This document shows positions 9,718 to 18,765 of a DNA stretch of 64,000 nt, in pieces (within the stretch, counting starts at the first letter, position 1; each line of letters opens with the position of its first letter). The DNA lies in assembly GCF_002214805.1 (NCBI RefSeq), contig NZ_CP019914.1:930001-994000 (forward strand), read 5' to 3'. The notes beneath the pieces are model-generated. The model saw nothing but the letters and a program-made list of their open reading frames with translations, was not told the origin of the DNA and ran no database searches. Origin of the DNA: Brachyspira hampsonii. Lineage in GTDB: Bacteria > Spirochaetota > Brachyspiria > Brachyspirales > Brachyspiraceae. A program made the translations under genes and the position numbers.

Positions 9718-10785
9718 ATGAATATAGATAATATTAACGATATAAGAAAAAAAGTAAAAACTATAAAAATTGGAAATGTTTTAATAGGCGGAAACAATCC
9801 CATTAGTATACAGTCTATGACAAATACAGATACTAGAAATATAAAAGATACTGTTGAGCAGATAAAATCTCTTGAAGATGCGGGGGTTGATATAGTAAGG
9901 CTTGCCGTTTTGGATATGGATGCTGCAAAAGCTATCAAAGAAATAAAAAATCAAACCAAAGTACCTTTAATTGCTGATATACATTTTGATTATAGATTGG
10001 CATTAGAAAGTATGAAAAGCGGTATTGATTCTTTAAGACTTAATCCGGGTAATATAAAAGATAAAGAAAAAGTAAAAGAAGTTATAAAAGAAGCTAAAGA
10101 AAGAAACCTTACAATAAGGGTTGGAGTAAATGGCGGAAGTTTGGACAGAAGCGTATACAAAGAGGTAACTCCTGAAAACATGGTGAAAAGTGCCGCTGAA
10201 CATATAAAACTTATGGAAGATTTAGATTTTACTAATATAAAAGTATCTTTAAAATCTTCAGATATAAAAACTACAATAGAAGCTAATACCCTATTTAGAG
10301 AAAAATTCAATTATCCTATACATTTAGGTGTAACAGAGGCGGGAACTTTAAGAAGCTCACTCATAAAAAGTACAAGTGCTTTATCATATTTAATAATGCA
10401 GGGTATTGGCGATACTATAAGATACTCCATAACAGGAGATCCTGTAGAAGAAGTAATGGCAGGAAGAATGCTCCTTAAATTTTTAGGCATAAGAAATGAA
10501 CCTTCTATAGAAATAATATCATGTCCTACATGCGGAAGATGTCAGGTAAATGTTGAAGAGGTAGCCAGCTTTATAGAAAAACATGTTCAGAATATCAAAA
10601 AGAATATCACCATAGCTATTATGGGATGCGTTGTAAATGGTCCGGGAGAAGCAAGGCATGCTGATTTCGGAGTGGCTGGAACAGGAGACGGCAATTTTAT
10701 ATTTTTTGAAAAGGAAAATGAACCTATAAAAGTAGCTAAAGATAATATTATAAATTTCCTTACAAAAAAAATAGAAGAGTTCTAA
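9718..10785 (+). CDS. ispG: 4-hydroxy-3-methylbut-2-en-1-yl diphosphate synthase (IspG/GcpE)
   Basis: A 355-residue enzyme of the MEP isoprenoid pathway. It converts methylerythritol cyclodiphosphate to HMBPP using a [4Fe-4S] cluster. The cluster cysteines are visible as C269 and C272 (SCPTCGRC) and C304 (MGCVVNGPGEA). The N-terminal TIM-barrel shows SIQSMTNTDTRN and ADIHFDYRLA. It is the short bacterial form without the plant-type insert. AAGGAA precedes the ATG. Its presence indicates a mevalonate-independent isoprenoid route. Confidence 0.97.
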   Translation: MNIDNINDIRKKVKTIKIGNVLIGGNNPISIQSMTNTDTRNIKDTVEQIKSLEDAGVDIVRLAVLDMDAAKAIKEIKNQTKVPLIADIHFDYRLALESMKSGIDSLRLNPGNIKDKEKVKEVIKEAKERNLTIRVGVNGGSLDRSVYKEVTPENMVKSAAEHIKLMEDLDFTNIKVSLKSSDIKTTIEANTLFREKFNYPIHLGVTEAGTLRSSLIKSTSALSYLIMQGIGDTIRYSITGDPVEEVMAGRMLLKFLGIRNEPSIEIISCPTCGRCQVNVEEVASFIEKHVQNIKKNITIAIMGCVVNGPGEARHADFGVAGTGDGNFIFFEKENEPIKVAKDNIINFLTKKIEEF

Positions 10786-10919
10786 CAAATTTTATTCATA
10801 TATTAAATAATTTGTACTTATATTTAGTAAAATATTCAGCTTTGCTAATGTATAAATATTGAAAAAAATTAAAATATATGTTAGAGTATTAAAAATTATA
10901 TTTTTTAGGATTTGAGGAA

Positions 10920-10964
10920 GCATACAGCATACAGCATACAGCATACAGCATACAGCATACAGCA
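10920..10964 (+). repeat. Heptanucleotide tandem repeat (GCATACA, 6.4 copies)
   Basis: Six perfect copies of GCATACA (10920-10961) followed by a partial GCA. The array is far richer in G+C than the flanks and is not in a credible coding frame. It ends about 104 bp before the TPR gene at 11068. Perfect short repeats of this kind vary in number by strand slippage. Confidence 0.95.
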
Positions 10965-11067
10965 AGCCATAACTACATCAAAAATAAAAATTTTTTTTCA
11001 TCTATTTTTGTAAATAGAAATATTCTATATTTTAAACTTACCCTAGAAAATATATTTGGGGTAATAA

Positions 11068-12420
11068 ATGAATAAAAAAATAAAAGATATAATAATAAAC
11101 ATAAAAGAATCGTATAAAAATAATCTATATTTATTATCCGAAAAATTATTATCTGATATAGTAAAAGAAGATTTAAAATATTATAAATTATATGTTCTAT
11201 TTGCCTATTTAATGCAGTTAGAAAACGATGAAGATAAATTAAAAATATCTATTGAATACTTTTCAAAAGCAATAAAATCAAATAAATATTATTTATTAGC
11301 ATATTGCTATAGATATAAAACCTGTAAAAAATTATTAGAAATGTATAAATCAAAAAATAATGAATATACAAAAGAATTAGAACGATTAATGAAGCTGGAT
11401 ATAGAATATTTAAAAAATGTATCTAATAATTTTATAATAAAAAAACATATAAAAAATTTCATTAAAAATCCGCTATCCTATTATGATAAAGAGAAACTTA
11501 TATTAAAAACTTCCTCTCAAATAAAAAACTATATAAAGTATTTTAATAGAGAAAAAGTGAAATATGATTATATAGACATAATGGAAAATTATAACTCTTT
11601 TATTAATAAAAATAATGATGATTATAAAGTCTATAATCTAAGAGGATTTTTGAAATATAATCTTAAGATATATGATGAAGCATTGGAAGATTTCAATAAA
11701 TCAATCAGTATTAATTCAATACAGGCTGAAAGTTATTATAACAGAGCAAAACTTTATTATGCATTAAAAAATTATGAAGAAGCTTTAAAAGATTTCAGAA
11801 AGGCACAGAAAATATTTGTAAGAAATCAATTTGATTCGCCTTTAGATATAATAAAATGCGATCATTACATAGCTTGGTGCAATTATAATTTAGAGAGAGA
11901 TGAAAAAATATTTTTGGATATTGAAGTGGATGATGATATTAATGATTTTTCTGAAGGCTACTACAATAGCGGCAAATTAAAATTTAATAAAAAAAATTAT
12001 GAAGAAGCTTTAAAAATATTTTCTAAAGTGGATAAAAACAATAAAAATTATACCAAAGTAAAATATTATAAAAATGTATGCGAAAATAAAATTAATAACA
12101 ATATCAATATTAATTTAATAATTAATACTTTAAGATTATCTGATATTTATAAATATGAAAATGATTTTCATATTGCAGGAAATTTATGCAATGAAGCTTT
12201 AGAATATATTGAATGTTTAAAAGAGAAAAATGATTTTTGGTATTTCTATCTTAAAGGAATTGCTGTATATGAATTATATGATATATCTTTTTGGGATTAT
12301 AAATTAAAAGAAGAAGCATTGTATTATCTTAATAAAGCCAAAGATAATATTGAAAAAGAAAGCAAATATTACCAAAGAATAGAAGAAATAATAATGGGGA
12401 TTATAGAATATGGTATTTGA
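11068..12420 (+). CDS. TPR-repeat protein
   Basis: A 450-residue cytoplasmic-looking protein with no signal peptide. At least two clear TPR units lie around residues 180-250 (YNLRGFLKYNLKIYDEALEDFNKSI, then SYYNRAKLYYALKNYEEALKDFRKA). A further unit begins near residue 305 (NSGKLKFNKKNYEEALKIF). TPRs mediate protein-protein contacts, and the partner is unknown. The gene overlaps the next one by 11 bp, so the two are translationally coupled. A hairpin CTATTT-TTGT-AAATAG (11002-11017) and the heptanucleotide array lie upstream. Very Lys/Asn/Tyr-rich, as expected from the base composition. Confidence 0.8.
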   Translation: MNKKIKDIIINIKESYKNNLYLLSEKLLSDIVKEDLKYYKLYVLFAYLMQLENDEDKLKISIEYFSKAIKSNKYYLLAYCYRYKTCKKLLEMYKSKNNEYTKELERLMKLDIEYLKNVSNNFIIKKHIKNFIKNPLSYYDKEKLILKTSSQIKNYIKYFNREKVKYDYIDIMENYNSFINKNNDDYKVYNLRGFLKYNLKIYDEALEDFNKSISINSIQAESYYNRAKLYYALKNYEEALKDFRKAQKIFVRNQFDSPLDIIKCDHYIAWCNYNLERDEKIFLDIEVDDDINDFSEGYYNSGKLKFNKKNYEEALKIFSKVDKNNKNYTKVKYYKNVCENKINNNININLIINTLRLSDIYKYENDFHIAGNLCNEALEYIECLKEKNDFWYFYLKGIAVYELYDISFWDYKLKEEALYYLNKAKDNIEKESKYYQRIEEIIMGIIEYGI

Positions 12421-13699
12421 TATAAATACAAAAAATATAGAATTCAATTATAAAGATTCAAAAAAATGTATTTCTTCTTTGAATGAGATAATAAATGCTA
12501 GTAAAAATATTTATATAATTGAAAGCGTATCCGGAAGAGAAAAATACACTAATAAAGATTATAAAGTAAGAAAAGTAATCATAAAAAATAATGGTATATT
12601 TGATTATGACAGTTCTGAAAAGATAAAATATATAAATAAAAATGAGATAAACAGCATAATAAATAAATCATATACATATTTTTTAAGCAGAGATGCCTTT
12701 ATAGAATATTACAATATATTGTATAATAATAAAATAGACAGCGAAGAATATATAAAAAGAATAAAAGAAAGAATAAAGCAAAGTCAATATATAAAATCAG
12801 TATTTCCTGCATATAAATTGAAAAGCGAAGAAAAAGGAAAAGAAGGTTATTTTTATTCTTTAGAAGAAATTGAGTTATTTGACATAATAGCAGAATATTT
12901 TGAACTTGAAAGGAGTAAATTAAAAGATATTTTATACAGCAAAGATAATAATTATTATAATATTATAAATGCCAAAATAAAATGCTTATATAACAATATT
13001 CAAAATTACAAATCAAAAGATAATGATAAAATGATATATTATGATTATAAATTATACTTCATACCTTTTTACATTTTTGACAATTTCAAACATAAGAAAA
13101 TTACAGAAAATGAACATAATGAACTTTTAAAATCATACAAAAAACTTTATAAATCATTAAAAAAAGATACGAAAGAAAAAAAAGAATATTTATATATGGG
13201 ATTCAAACTAGAAAACAAAGAAACATTTTATAAAAAAAATCTTATAAAAATATTTGAAGTATTTTCTTATGAAGATTATAAAAATGATGCATATCTGGAA
13301 AAATATATTGACTTAAATAAAAAATTAATTGAATATCAGACAGAACATAATAGATATATAAAGAATTATACGAATTTTTTCAATGATAAAATATTAATTT
13401 TTTTATACTTTACAGATAGGATTTCTAATGATGACTTTTTATTCTTCAAAAGAAATATAGAAGAATTAAAAAAAATCAATAGTGAAAATAATAATGAATA
13501 CGAACCTATAAAGCTAACAAAAAAAGATGAAGATTCAATTTATAAAATAATAATAAAAAATAACTATCAAAAAACAGACATAGGATATATAGAGCTTTAT
13601 AATTTCACAAAACATTATTACAAAAATTTTAAAGAACAATATACACGCCATATAGAATTAATTTTAAAATACAGCATATTCAAAAAAATTTTAAAATAA
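12410..13699 (+). CDS. Hypothetical protein coupled to the TPR gene
   Basis: A 429-residue soluble protein, very rich in Lys, Asn, Tyr and Ile, with no recognised motif, signal peptide or membrane segment. The ATG lies inside the last codons of the TPR gene (11-bp overlap), so both proteins are probably made together and may interact. The N-terminal 60 residues look beta-rich (IYIIESVSGREKY, YKVRKVIIKNNG) and the remainder helical. I cannot assign a function. Confidence 0.7.
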   Translation: MVFDINTKNIEFNYKDSKKCISSLNEIINASKNIYIIESVSGREKYTNKDYKVRKVIIKNNGIFDYDSSEKIKYINKNEINSIINKSYTYFLSRDAFIEYYNILYNNKIDSEEYIKRIKERIKQSQYIKSVFPAYKLKSEEKGKEGYFYSLEEIELFDIIAEYFELERSKLKDILYSKDNNYYNIINAKIKCLYNNIQNYKSKDNDKMIYYDYKLYFIPFYIFDNFKHKKITENEHNELLKSYKKLYKSLKKDTKEKKEYLYMGFKLENKETFYKKNLIKIFEVFSYEDYKNDAYLEKYIDLNKKLIEYQTEHNRYIKNYTNFFNDKILIFLYFTDRISNDDFLFFKRNIEELKKINSENNNEYEPIKLTKKDEDSIYKIIIKNNYQKTDIGYIELYNFTKHYYKNFKEQYTRHIELILKYSIFKKILK

Positions 13700-13701
13700 T
13701 T

Positions 13702-13733
13702 TTTGAAGTATTTAAAAAACTTAATACTTCAAA
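13702..13733 (+). terminator. Possible terminator hairpin after the TPR operon
   Basis: A perfect 11-bp inverted repeat (13702-13712 with 13723-13733) just after the stop codon. No T run follows, so it may be an RNA-stabilising hairpin rather than a true terminator. Confidence 0.4.
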
Positions 13734-13833
13734 TGCAATTAACAAAATATAGTTTATATTAACCAAGCATAACTTATTAAAGGAAAATAATCTTTAATTG
13801 TTATAAATAAAAAATATTAATAAGGGGTTTTTT

Positions 13834-14670
13834 ATGAAACACTTGAAAAAAATTATTTTCACAGCTGTATTAGCAGCAGCATTAAGCACATCGGCATTCG
13901 CAGCAAGCGGATTTGAGTTCATACTCAATGTACCGTTAGGAATGTCAATATCAATAGATAATTATTATTCCAGTCATATTTCATCTTCTGGGACAGTGAA
14001 TCAATCAGCAAATGTACTTTATAAAACTCCGGCAGGATTAGGATTTGATACAGGAGTATCTGCTCAAGTAGGATATATGTGGCAGGTATTAAATAATTTC
14101 GGTATAAGCCTTTTAGGAGAAATAGGATACAGTTTTGATTCTAGTTTCGGACAATATAGTTTTGACCAAGCAAATGTAACTGACGGATTTAAAGTTCCAG
14201 GTGCTAAGGATGAAGACACTGCTAGTACGCTTGTTGGAAGATATCCTGATGGTTTTAAAATATCTACATACACACATAATTTAAAAATTGGTATATTACC
14301 TAAATTCAATATTAATGCATTTTCTATAGGTATAGGCGGCGGTATCATAGTTCCTATGGCTGTAAGCATGTATGGCGAACTTAATGGGGAAAGCGGAAAA
14401 ATGGGCGGAGATAATGCTAAATATAAAATAGTAAATCCTGTAGGTTTTTATGGTAAAATAACTTTTGATTATTCAATATTCTTTACTGATAAAATAGCTA
14501 TGAATATAGGTTTATATACAGGTGTTGATATGGTTTCAGGAACTGAAATAACTTTGGAGGAAGGAAGTATTGCTGGTCAAACTGTAAGAAGATATGACAG
14601 TTCAATGCTATTTACTTATGATATAGGATTACAAGTAGGTTTCAGATTCGGACCTAAAGCTTTTAATTAA
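13834..14670 (+). CDS. Outer-membrane beta-barrel family protein
   Basis: A 278-residue exported protein. The signal peptide ends at SAFA-ASG (about residue 23). The mature part alternates polar and hydrophobic residues as in beta-barrels, with phrases such as GFDTGVSAQVGYMWQ, GISLLGEIGYSFD, IGILPKFNINAFSIGIGGG and IGLQVGFRFGP. The same phrases recur in the two minus-strand paralogues at 19629 and 20435, which defines a small family. It is likely an outer-membrane or periplasm-facing porin-like protein; the exact function is unknown. It has its own terminator. Confidence 0.75.
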   Translation: MKHLKKIIFTAVLAAALSTSAFAASGFEFILNVPLGMSISIDNYYSSHISSSGTVNQSANVLYKTPAGLGFDTGVSAQVGYMWQVLNNFGISLLGEIGYSFDSSFGQYSFDQANVTDGFKVPGAKDEDTASTLVGRYPDGFKISTYTHNLKIGILPKFNINAFSIGIGGGIIVPMAVSMYGELNGESGKMGGDNAKYKIVNPVGFYGKITFDYSIFFTDKIAMNIGLYTGVDMVSGTEITLEEGSIAGQTVRRYDSSMLFTYDIGLQVGFRFGPKAFN

Positions 14671-14710
14671 TTTTTGACATAAGCTGTTAAATTAAAACAA
14701 TCAATATTAT

Positions 14711-14754
14711 AAAAATCCTGTCTTATATTTTAAGTTGTAAGGCAGGTTTTTTAT
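14711..14754 (+). terminator. Rho-independent terminator after the outer-membrane protein
   Basis: The stem CCTGTCTTA / TAAGGCAGG (14717-14725 with 14738-14746, one G-U pair) is flanked by A and T runs. Confidence 0.8.
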
Positions 14755-14867
14755 TATTTTTTATATAATAATTTATTATTTTTATATTTACAAATTAAAT
14801 TTATCAATAAAAAAACCGAATTTGCTTTAATAAGAATATGAAATTTTAATAATTAAGGGTATTTATT

Positions 14868-15926
14868 ATGAAAAAGATTTATATATTAATATTATTATTT
14901 ATGATGACTATTAATATATATCCTAATATTTCAGACAATACTTATACGGATAAATACCTGCTTCTTACATTTAACGGAACTATAGATAACTCTCCTATAA
15001 CTATGCATATAAAAATAAAAAATCCTGATTCTATTATAGAAGGGAAAATCAGCACAATAAAAGGGCATTATAAATATGTAAGCAATAATAATGCTATACA
15101 ATTGGAAGGCAGTATTGATAAAAAAGGTATGACTATAAAGACTCCGAATAATGAAATTTTTGCTTTTACTTTTAATGAAAATCAATTATACGATATAATA
15201 AATTCAAAAAATGAAATATATGTTAATTTAAATGGTAAATGGAGAAATAATGATAAATCATCAGGATGCAGCATAAAAACTATCAAATTTATTCATTGTC
15301 TTTATGAAATATATATAGAAAAAGAGTATAAAGAAAATACCGGTTCTATAGGGGCAATATACATAGAAGATAAATCTTTGGCTATATATAAAGGCGAGTT
15401 AACAAATACAGCATTAAATGAATTAATCTCTGATATGAATGATAATCTCGATAAAAGCCTGCAAACATATAATGATGATAATTTGAATAATACTCAATTT
15501 GTATCTATTTCAGATTACTTTGATAATAATATATTTTCTATTATCAATTATTATGATGTATACTATTTGGAAAATGATATGATTTATAAATCTTCTGTAA
15601 GCATATTTGATATAGATTCATTGGTAAAAATAAATAATTATTTAGGAAATTTAGTATATGACACTGAAAAATTCAGAACTTTTTTAAAAAACAAGATAAA
15701 AGAACAAAATCCCAATTATGAGAATGATAATTTCAGAGAATATTTTGATGAATATATAACCTCTCTTAATTATGCTGAAATATATTTCAATACTGATGCT
15801 TCTATAACTATTCATTTCTTTTTTACAAGAGAAAAGATGGAATATAGCTTTATAAATATAAATATTGAGGAATTAAAACCTTATATAAAACCTGATAGTT
15901 TTTACAAGTATTTATTTTCTAATTAG
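14868..15926 (+). CDS. Hypothetical exported protein
   Basis: A 352-residue protein with an N-terminal signal peptide (hydrophobic ILILLFMMTINIY, cleavage near residue 19-21) and no lipobox cysteine. The N-terminal third looks beta-rich (YLLLTFNGTIDNSPITMHIKI). The C-terminal half has a shape reminiscent of DUF3298/RsiV-type domains (ELKPYIKPDSFYKYLF at the end), but this is a weak resemblance that I could not test. Probably periplasmic. Monocistronic, followed by the cdaA promoter. Confidence 0.6.
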   Translation: MKKIYILILLFMMTINIYPNISDNTYTDKYLLLTFNGTIDNSPITMHIKIKNPDSIIEGKISTIKGHYKYVSNNNAIQLEGSIDKKGMTIKTPNNEIFAFTFNENQLYDIINSKNEIYVNLNGKWRNNDKSSGCSIKTIKFIHCLYEIYIEKEYKENTGSIGAIYIEDKSLAIYKGELTNTALNELISDMNDNLDKSLQTYNDDNLNNTQFVSISDYFDNNIFSIINYYDVYYLENDMIYKSSVSIFDIDSLVKINNYLGNLVYDTEKFRTFLKNKIKEQNPNYENDNFREYFDEYITSLNYAEIYFNTDASITIHFFFTREKMEYSFININIEELKPYIKPDSFYKYLFSN

Positions 15927-15961
15927 ATACTTATAAAATTTTTTATCATACTAATAAAATA

Positions 15962-15989
15962 TTTACAAATTATATATTTGTGATATAAT
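15962..15989 (+). promoter_or_regulatory. Candidate promoter of the cdaA operon, giving a near-leaderless mRNA
   Basis: TTTACA (15962-15967), a 16-bp spacer and TATAAT (15984-15989). The predicted transcript would begin about 3 nt before the cdaA ATG at 15999, and no convincing Shine-Dalgarno is present. Confidence 0.45.
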
Positions 15990-15998
15990 GAGAAAGCG

Positions 15999-16781
15999 AT
16001 GCTTTATGTAATAAATAATTTTATATCAACTTCAAATTGGCGATATTTCTTTTATGGTCTGGATATAATATTGGTTGCTGTATTATTTTATATTATATAT
16101 ATGCTTATGTATAATACAAGGGCTTACAGTATAGCAATAGGCTTTATAATACTATTCTTTATAACCTTAATAGCAAAAGTATTCGGACTTTCTACATTAT
16201 CTTGGATATTTGATCAATTCTTTCAAGTAGGACTTATAGCCATTGTAGTGATATTCCAAGCAGAAATAAAACATGCTTTAAGAATATTAGGCGGAAGAGC
16301 ATTTTTAAAAAAGTCATTCAGATATGATGAAGATCAAATACAAAAAATATTGAGTGCCACATTCAATTTATCATATAAAGGATATGGTGCTTTAATAGTC
16401 TTTCAAAGAAATATATCTCTTCATTCTTTAGTTGATAGAGCGGTAAAGCTTAATGCGGACATATCCATAGAGCTTATTGAAGCTATATTTTTCAAGAATA
16501 ATCCTATTCATGACGGTGCTGCCATAATAATGGAAAATAGAATAGCAGCTGCAAGTGCTTATCTTCCGCTTACAGAAATAGAGCCTCAAATAAAAAATAG
16601 AAGACTAGGAACTAGACATAGAGCAGCACTAGGTATTTCAGAACAAACAGATGCAGTGGTGGTTGTAGTTTCAGAGGAAACTCAATGCGTATCTATTGTT
16701 CATAATGGTATATTAGAATATAATTTAAATAGAGAAGAATTATATAAAAGGCTTGGGGAACTTTTAGAGATAAAAAAATGA
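15999..16781 (+). CDS. cdaA: Diadenylate cyclase CdaA
   Basis: A 260-residue membrane enzyme that condenses two ATP into c-di-AMP. Three N-terminal membrane segments (about residues 15-85) precede the DisA_N catalytic domain. The two catalytic signatures are intact: D172-G173-A174 in PIHDGAAI and R206-H207-R208 in GTRHRAA. It overlaps the downstream cdaR gene by 4 bp. In many bacteria cdaA-cdaR is followed by glmM; here the operon continues instead with a NusG-domain protein and a Gx transporter. Confidence 0.97.
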   Translation: MLYVINNFISTSNWRYFFYGLDIILVAVLFYIIYMLMYNTRAYSIAIGFIILFFITLIAKVFGLSTLSWIFDQFFQVGLIAIVVIFQAEIKHALRILGGRAFLKKSFRYDEDQIQKILSATFNLSYKGYGALIVFQRNISLHSLVDRAVKLNADISIELIEAIFFKNNPIHDGAAIIMENRIAAASAYLPLTEIEPQIKNRRLGTRHRAALGISEQTDAVVVVVSEETQCVSIVHNGILEYNLNREELYKRLGELLEIKK

Positions 16782-17794
16782 AAAGTAAAAAAACATCGAA
16801 TTTAAGTAAATTTAACTTTAAAAAAATATTAGCTCGTATAACTAATAGATTAGGTATTAAATTACTATGCCTTTTAATGTCATTTTTATTGTTCCTATTC
16901 GTGAGATATCAAAAAGAATATACTAAAGACTATGTTACAAAAATAGAAATAAAAAATACCCCTTCAAGATTATTAATAGAAAATGATGTACCTGAAAATA
17001 TTACAATAACATTAAAAGGATTTAAAGATAATATTTATGAACTTCCTACAGAATTTAGTGCCTATATAGATCTTACAAATGCTGTTATAGGCAGCAATAT
17101 GTATGAAGTCCTTTTAGAGGGTGATATAGATTACTCTAAAATGAATATTACAGTAAATCCTAGTCAAATACCTATAGTACTAGATGAACTATCATATAAA
17201 ACAGTGCCTATAAAAGTACCTATAATAGGAAAAACTTCTTACGGACTTACAATTGATGATATAAAAGTAAATCCTTCCAACACTATAATATCAGGTCCCA
17301 AAACTTTAGTATCATCTATAGATGAAATTAACACTTATAATGTGGATATAACAGGTAAATATTTGGATTATTCTACAATATCGAGAATTAATTTACCTAT
17401 AAACATAAAATCTGATGTTTCAAGAGTAAATGTTAGTATCATCTTTAATAGAAACCTTGAAAAAATAGAATTTAATAATATTGCAATTAAAATAGACAAC
17501 CTAGACGGAAAATTTAAAATAAACAATGCTAATCCGCTTATAATAAATAAAATAAGTTTAGAAGCCAATAAAGTAATGCTGTCAAATTTATCACCTGATG
17601 ACATTAAATTATATATAGATTTGCAAGAATTAACTAATGCAGGTATTTATTCAAATATATCAGTAGAAGCCAATATACCTGAACATACCAGACTCTTAAA
17701 AATAGAACCTTCATTTTTTGATATTGAAATAACAGAAAGAGATACTAATGAAAGTACAAATGAATATAATTTAAATAATGTATCTAATGAATAA
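16778..17794 (+). CDS. cdaR: YbbR-domain protein, CdaA regulator CdaR
   Basis: A 338-residue protein with a basic N-terminus, one membrane segment (about residues 28-45) and an extracytoplasmic part built of YbbR repeats (repeated ITLKGFKDNIYEL, VPIKVPIIGKTSYG, VNPSNTIISGPKTLV phrases). In Firmicutes CdaR binds CdaA and modulates its activity. The ATGA overlap with cdaA shows translational coupling. The acidic, Asn-rich tail is less conserved. Confidence 0.9.
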   Translation: MKSKKTSNLSKFNFKKILARITNRLGIKLLCLLMSFLLFLFVRYQKEYTKDYVTKIEIKNTPSRLLIENDVPENITITLKGFKDNIYELPTEFSAYIDLTNAVIGSNMYEVLLEGDIDYSKMNITVNPSQIPIVLDELSYKTVPIKVPIIGKTSYGLTIDDIKVNPSNTIISGPKTLVSSIDEINTYNVDITGKYLDYSTISRINLPINIKSDVSRVNVSIIFNRNLEKIEFNNIAIKIDNLDGKFKINNANPLIINKISLEANKVMLSNLSPDDIKLYIDLQELTNAGIYSNISVEANIPEHTRLLKIEPSFFDIEITERDTNESTNEYNLNNVSNE

Positions 17795-17810
17795 GGTAAA
17801 TTAGTAAATA

Positions 17811-18173
17811 ATGAAAAGATTAAAATACGGCGATGTATTAATATTTTTATTTATAATTATTTTCTCATTTTTTTATGCTAAGAGCTTAATTTCAAATAAA
17901 AGCAGTAAAATAATAATAGATACTTATGAAAAATCTTTCAGATATGATTTAAATACCGACAGAGAAATCACTGTTAATGGTTTATTAGGCGAATCAAAAA
18001 TCGTTATAAGCAATAGACAAATCATGTTTGAAAGCTCTCCATGCAGGGATAAACTATGCATTAAAGCAGGTGCACTAAAAAATTCACCTATAATATGTAT
18101 GCCAAATGGTATATCTATAAGATTTGAAAAAAATATGGAGAACAATATAGAAATAGATTCCATAGTTCAATAG
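17811..18173 (+). CDS. NusG domain II-containing protein (DUF1312-like)
   Basis: A 120-residue protein with one N-terminal membrane segment (about residues 8-25) and a single beta-rich domain of the NusG_II type (PF07009). The domain shows the paired cysteine segment SSPCRDKLCIKAG and a later PIICMPNG. Despite the name, it is not a transcription factor. The family is usually found next to Gx transporter genes, as here (8 bp gap). The function is not established; the cysteines suggest a redox or metal role outside the membrane. Confidence 0.85.
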   Translation: MKRLKYGDVLIFLFIIIFSFFYAKSLISNKSSKIIIDTYEKSFRYDLNTDREITVNGLLGESKIVISNRQIMFESSPCRDKLCIKAGALKNSPIICMPNGISIRFEKNMENNIEIDSIVQ

Positions 18174-18181
18174 GATTATTT

Positions 18182-18715
18182 ATGTTATTTTTAGAAAATA
18201 TAAAATCTCATACAGGCAAAAGAAGAATATACGATATAATATTTTTTGCTTTTTTATCATCATTTATTGCCGCTGTTGAAAATATGTTTCCAAGACCTAT
18301 ACCATATTTCAGAATAGGATTTTCTTTTGTTATTGTGTTAATGGTTGTAGATGTATTTACTTTCAGAGAACTGCTGCTTCTTATATTTATAAAGAATGTT
18401 TCTGTTGCTTTGGCTTTTGCTTATATATTAACGCCTCCTTTTTATTTAGGATTATGCGGAGGTATAACATCAATTATAGTAATGAAACTAATGAGCTATT
18501 TTAAAAATATATTTTCTATATTCGGTGTGAGTTTAGCCGGTTCTTTAATAAGTAATTTATCTCAGGCTTTTTTATCAAAATATTTATTTAAATTGCCGGA
18601 TATAAGATTTTTAATAGTACCTGTATTTATATTATCACTTATCACAGGAAGCATAGTCGGCATTATAACTATGATATTATGCAATGATAATTATAAAAAA
18701 GACTTCAATAATTAA
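18182..18715 (+). CDS. Gx transporter family protein (heptaprenyl diphosphate synthase component I-like)
   Basis: A 177-residue polytopic membrane protein with about five membrane segments, matching the Gx_transp family (PF07456): VENMFPRPIPYFRIGFSFVIVL and LGLCGGITSIIVMKLM. Such proteins resemble S components of ECF-type transporters, but the substrate is unknown. It is the last gene of the cdaA operon and may serve the same envelope-related process as the NusG-domain partner. Confidence 0.8.
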   Translation: MLFLENIKSHTGKRRIYDIIFFAFLSSFIAAVENMFPRPIPYFRIGFSFVIVLMVVDVFTFRELLLLIFIKNVSVALAFAYILTPPFYLGLCGGITSIIVMKLMSYFKNIFSIFGVSLAGSLISNLSQAFLSKYLFKLPDIRFLIVPVFILSLITGSIVGIITMILCNDNYKKDFNN

Positions 18716-18765
18716 AATAATTATCAAAGCCTTTTATATTTTTAGATTATAATTAATTAACTTTA

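Noticed and set aside
10920-10964. CRISPR-like array
   Set aside because: The units are 7 bp with no spacers between them, so it is a microsatellite.
10905-10970. Minus-strand micro-ORF through the heptanucleotide repeat (about 21 residues)
   Set aside because: It is open only because the repeat has no stop in that frame; there is no ribosome-binding site and the residues (Cys, Met, Leu, Tyr, Ala, Val repeats) look accidental.
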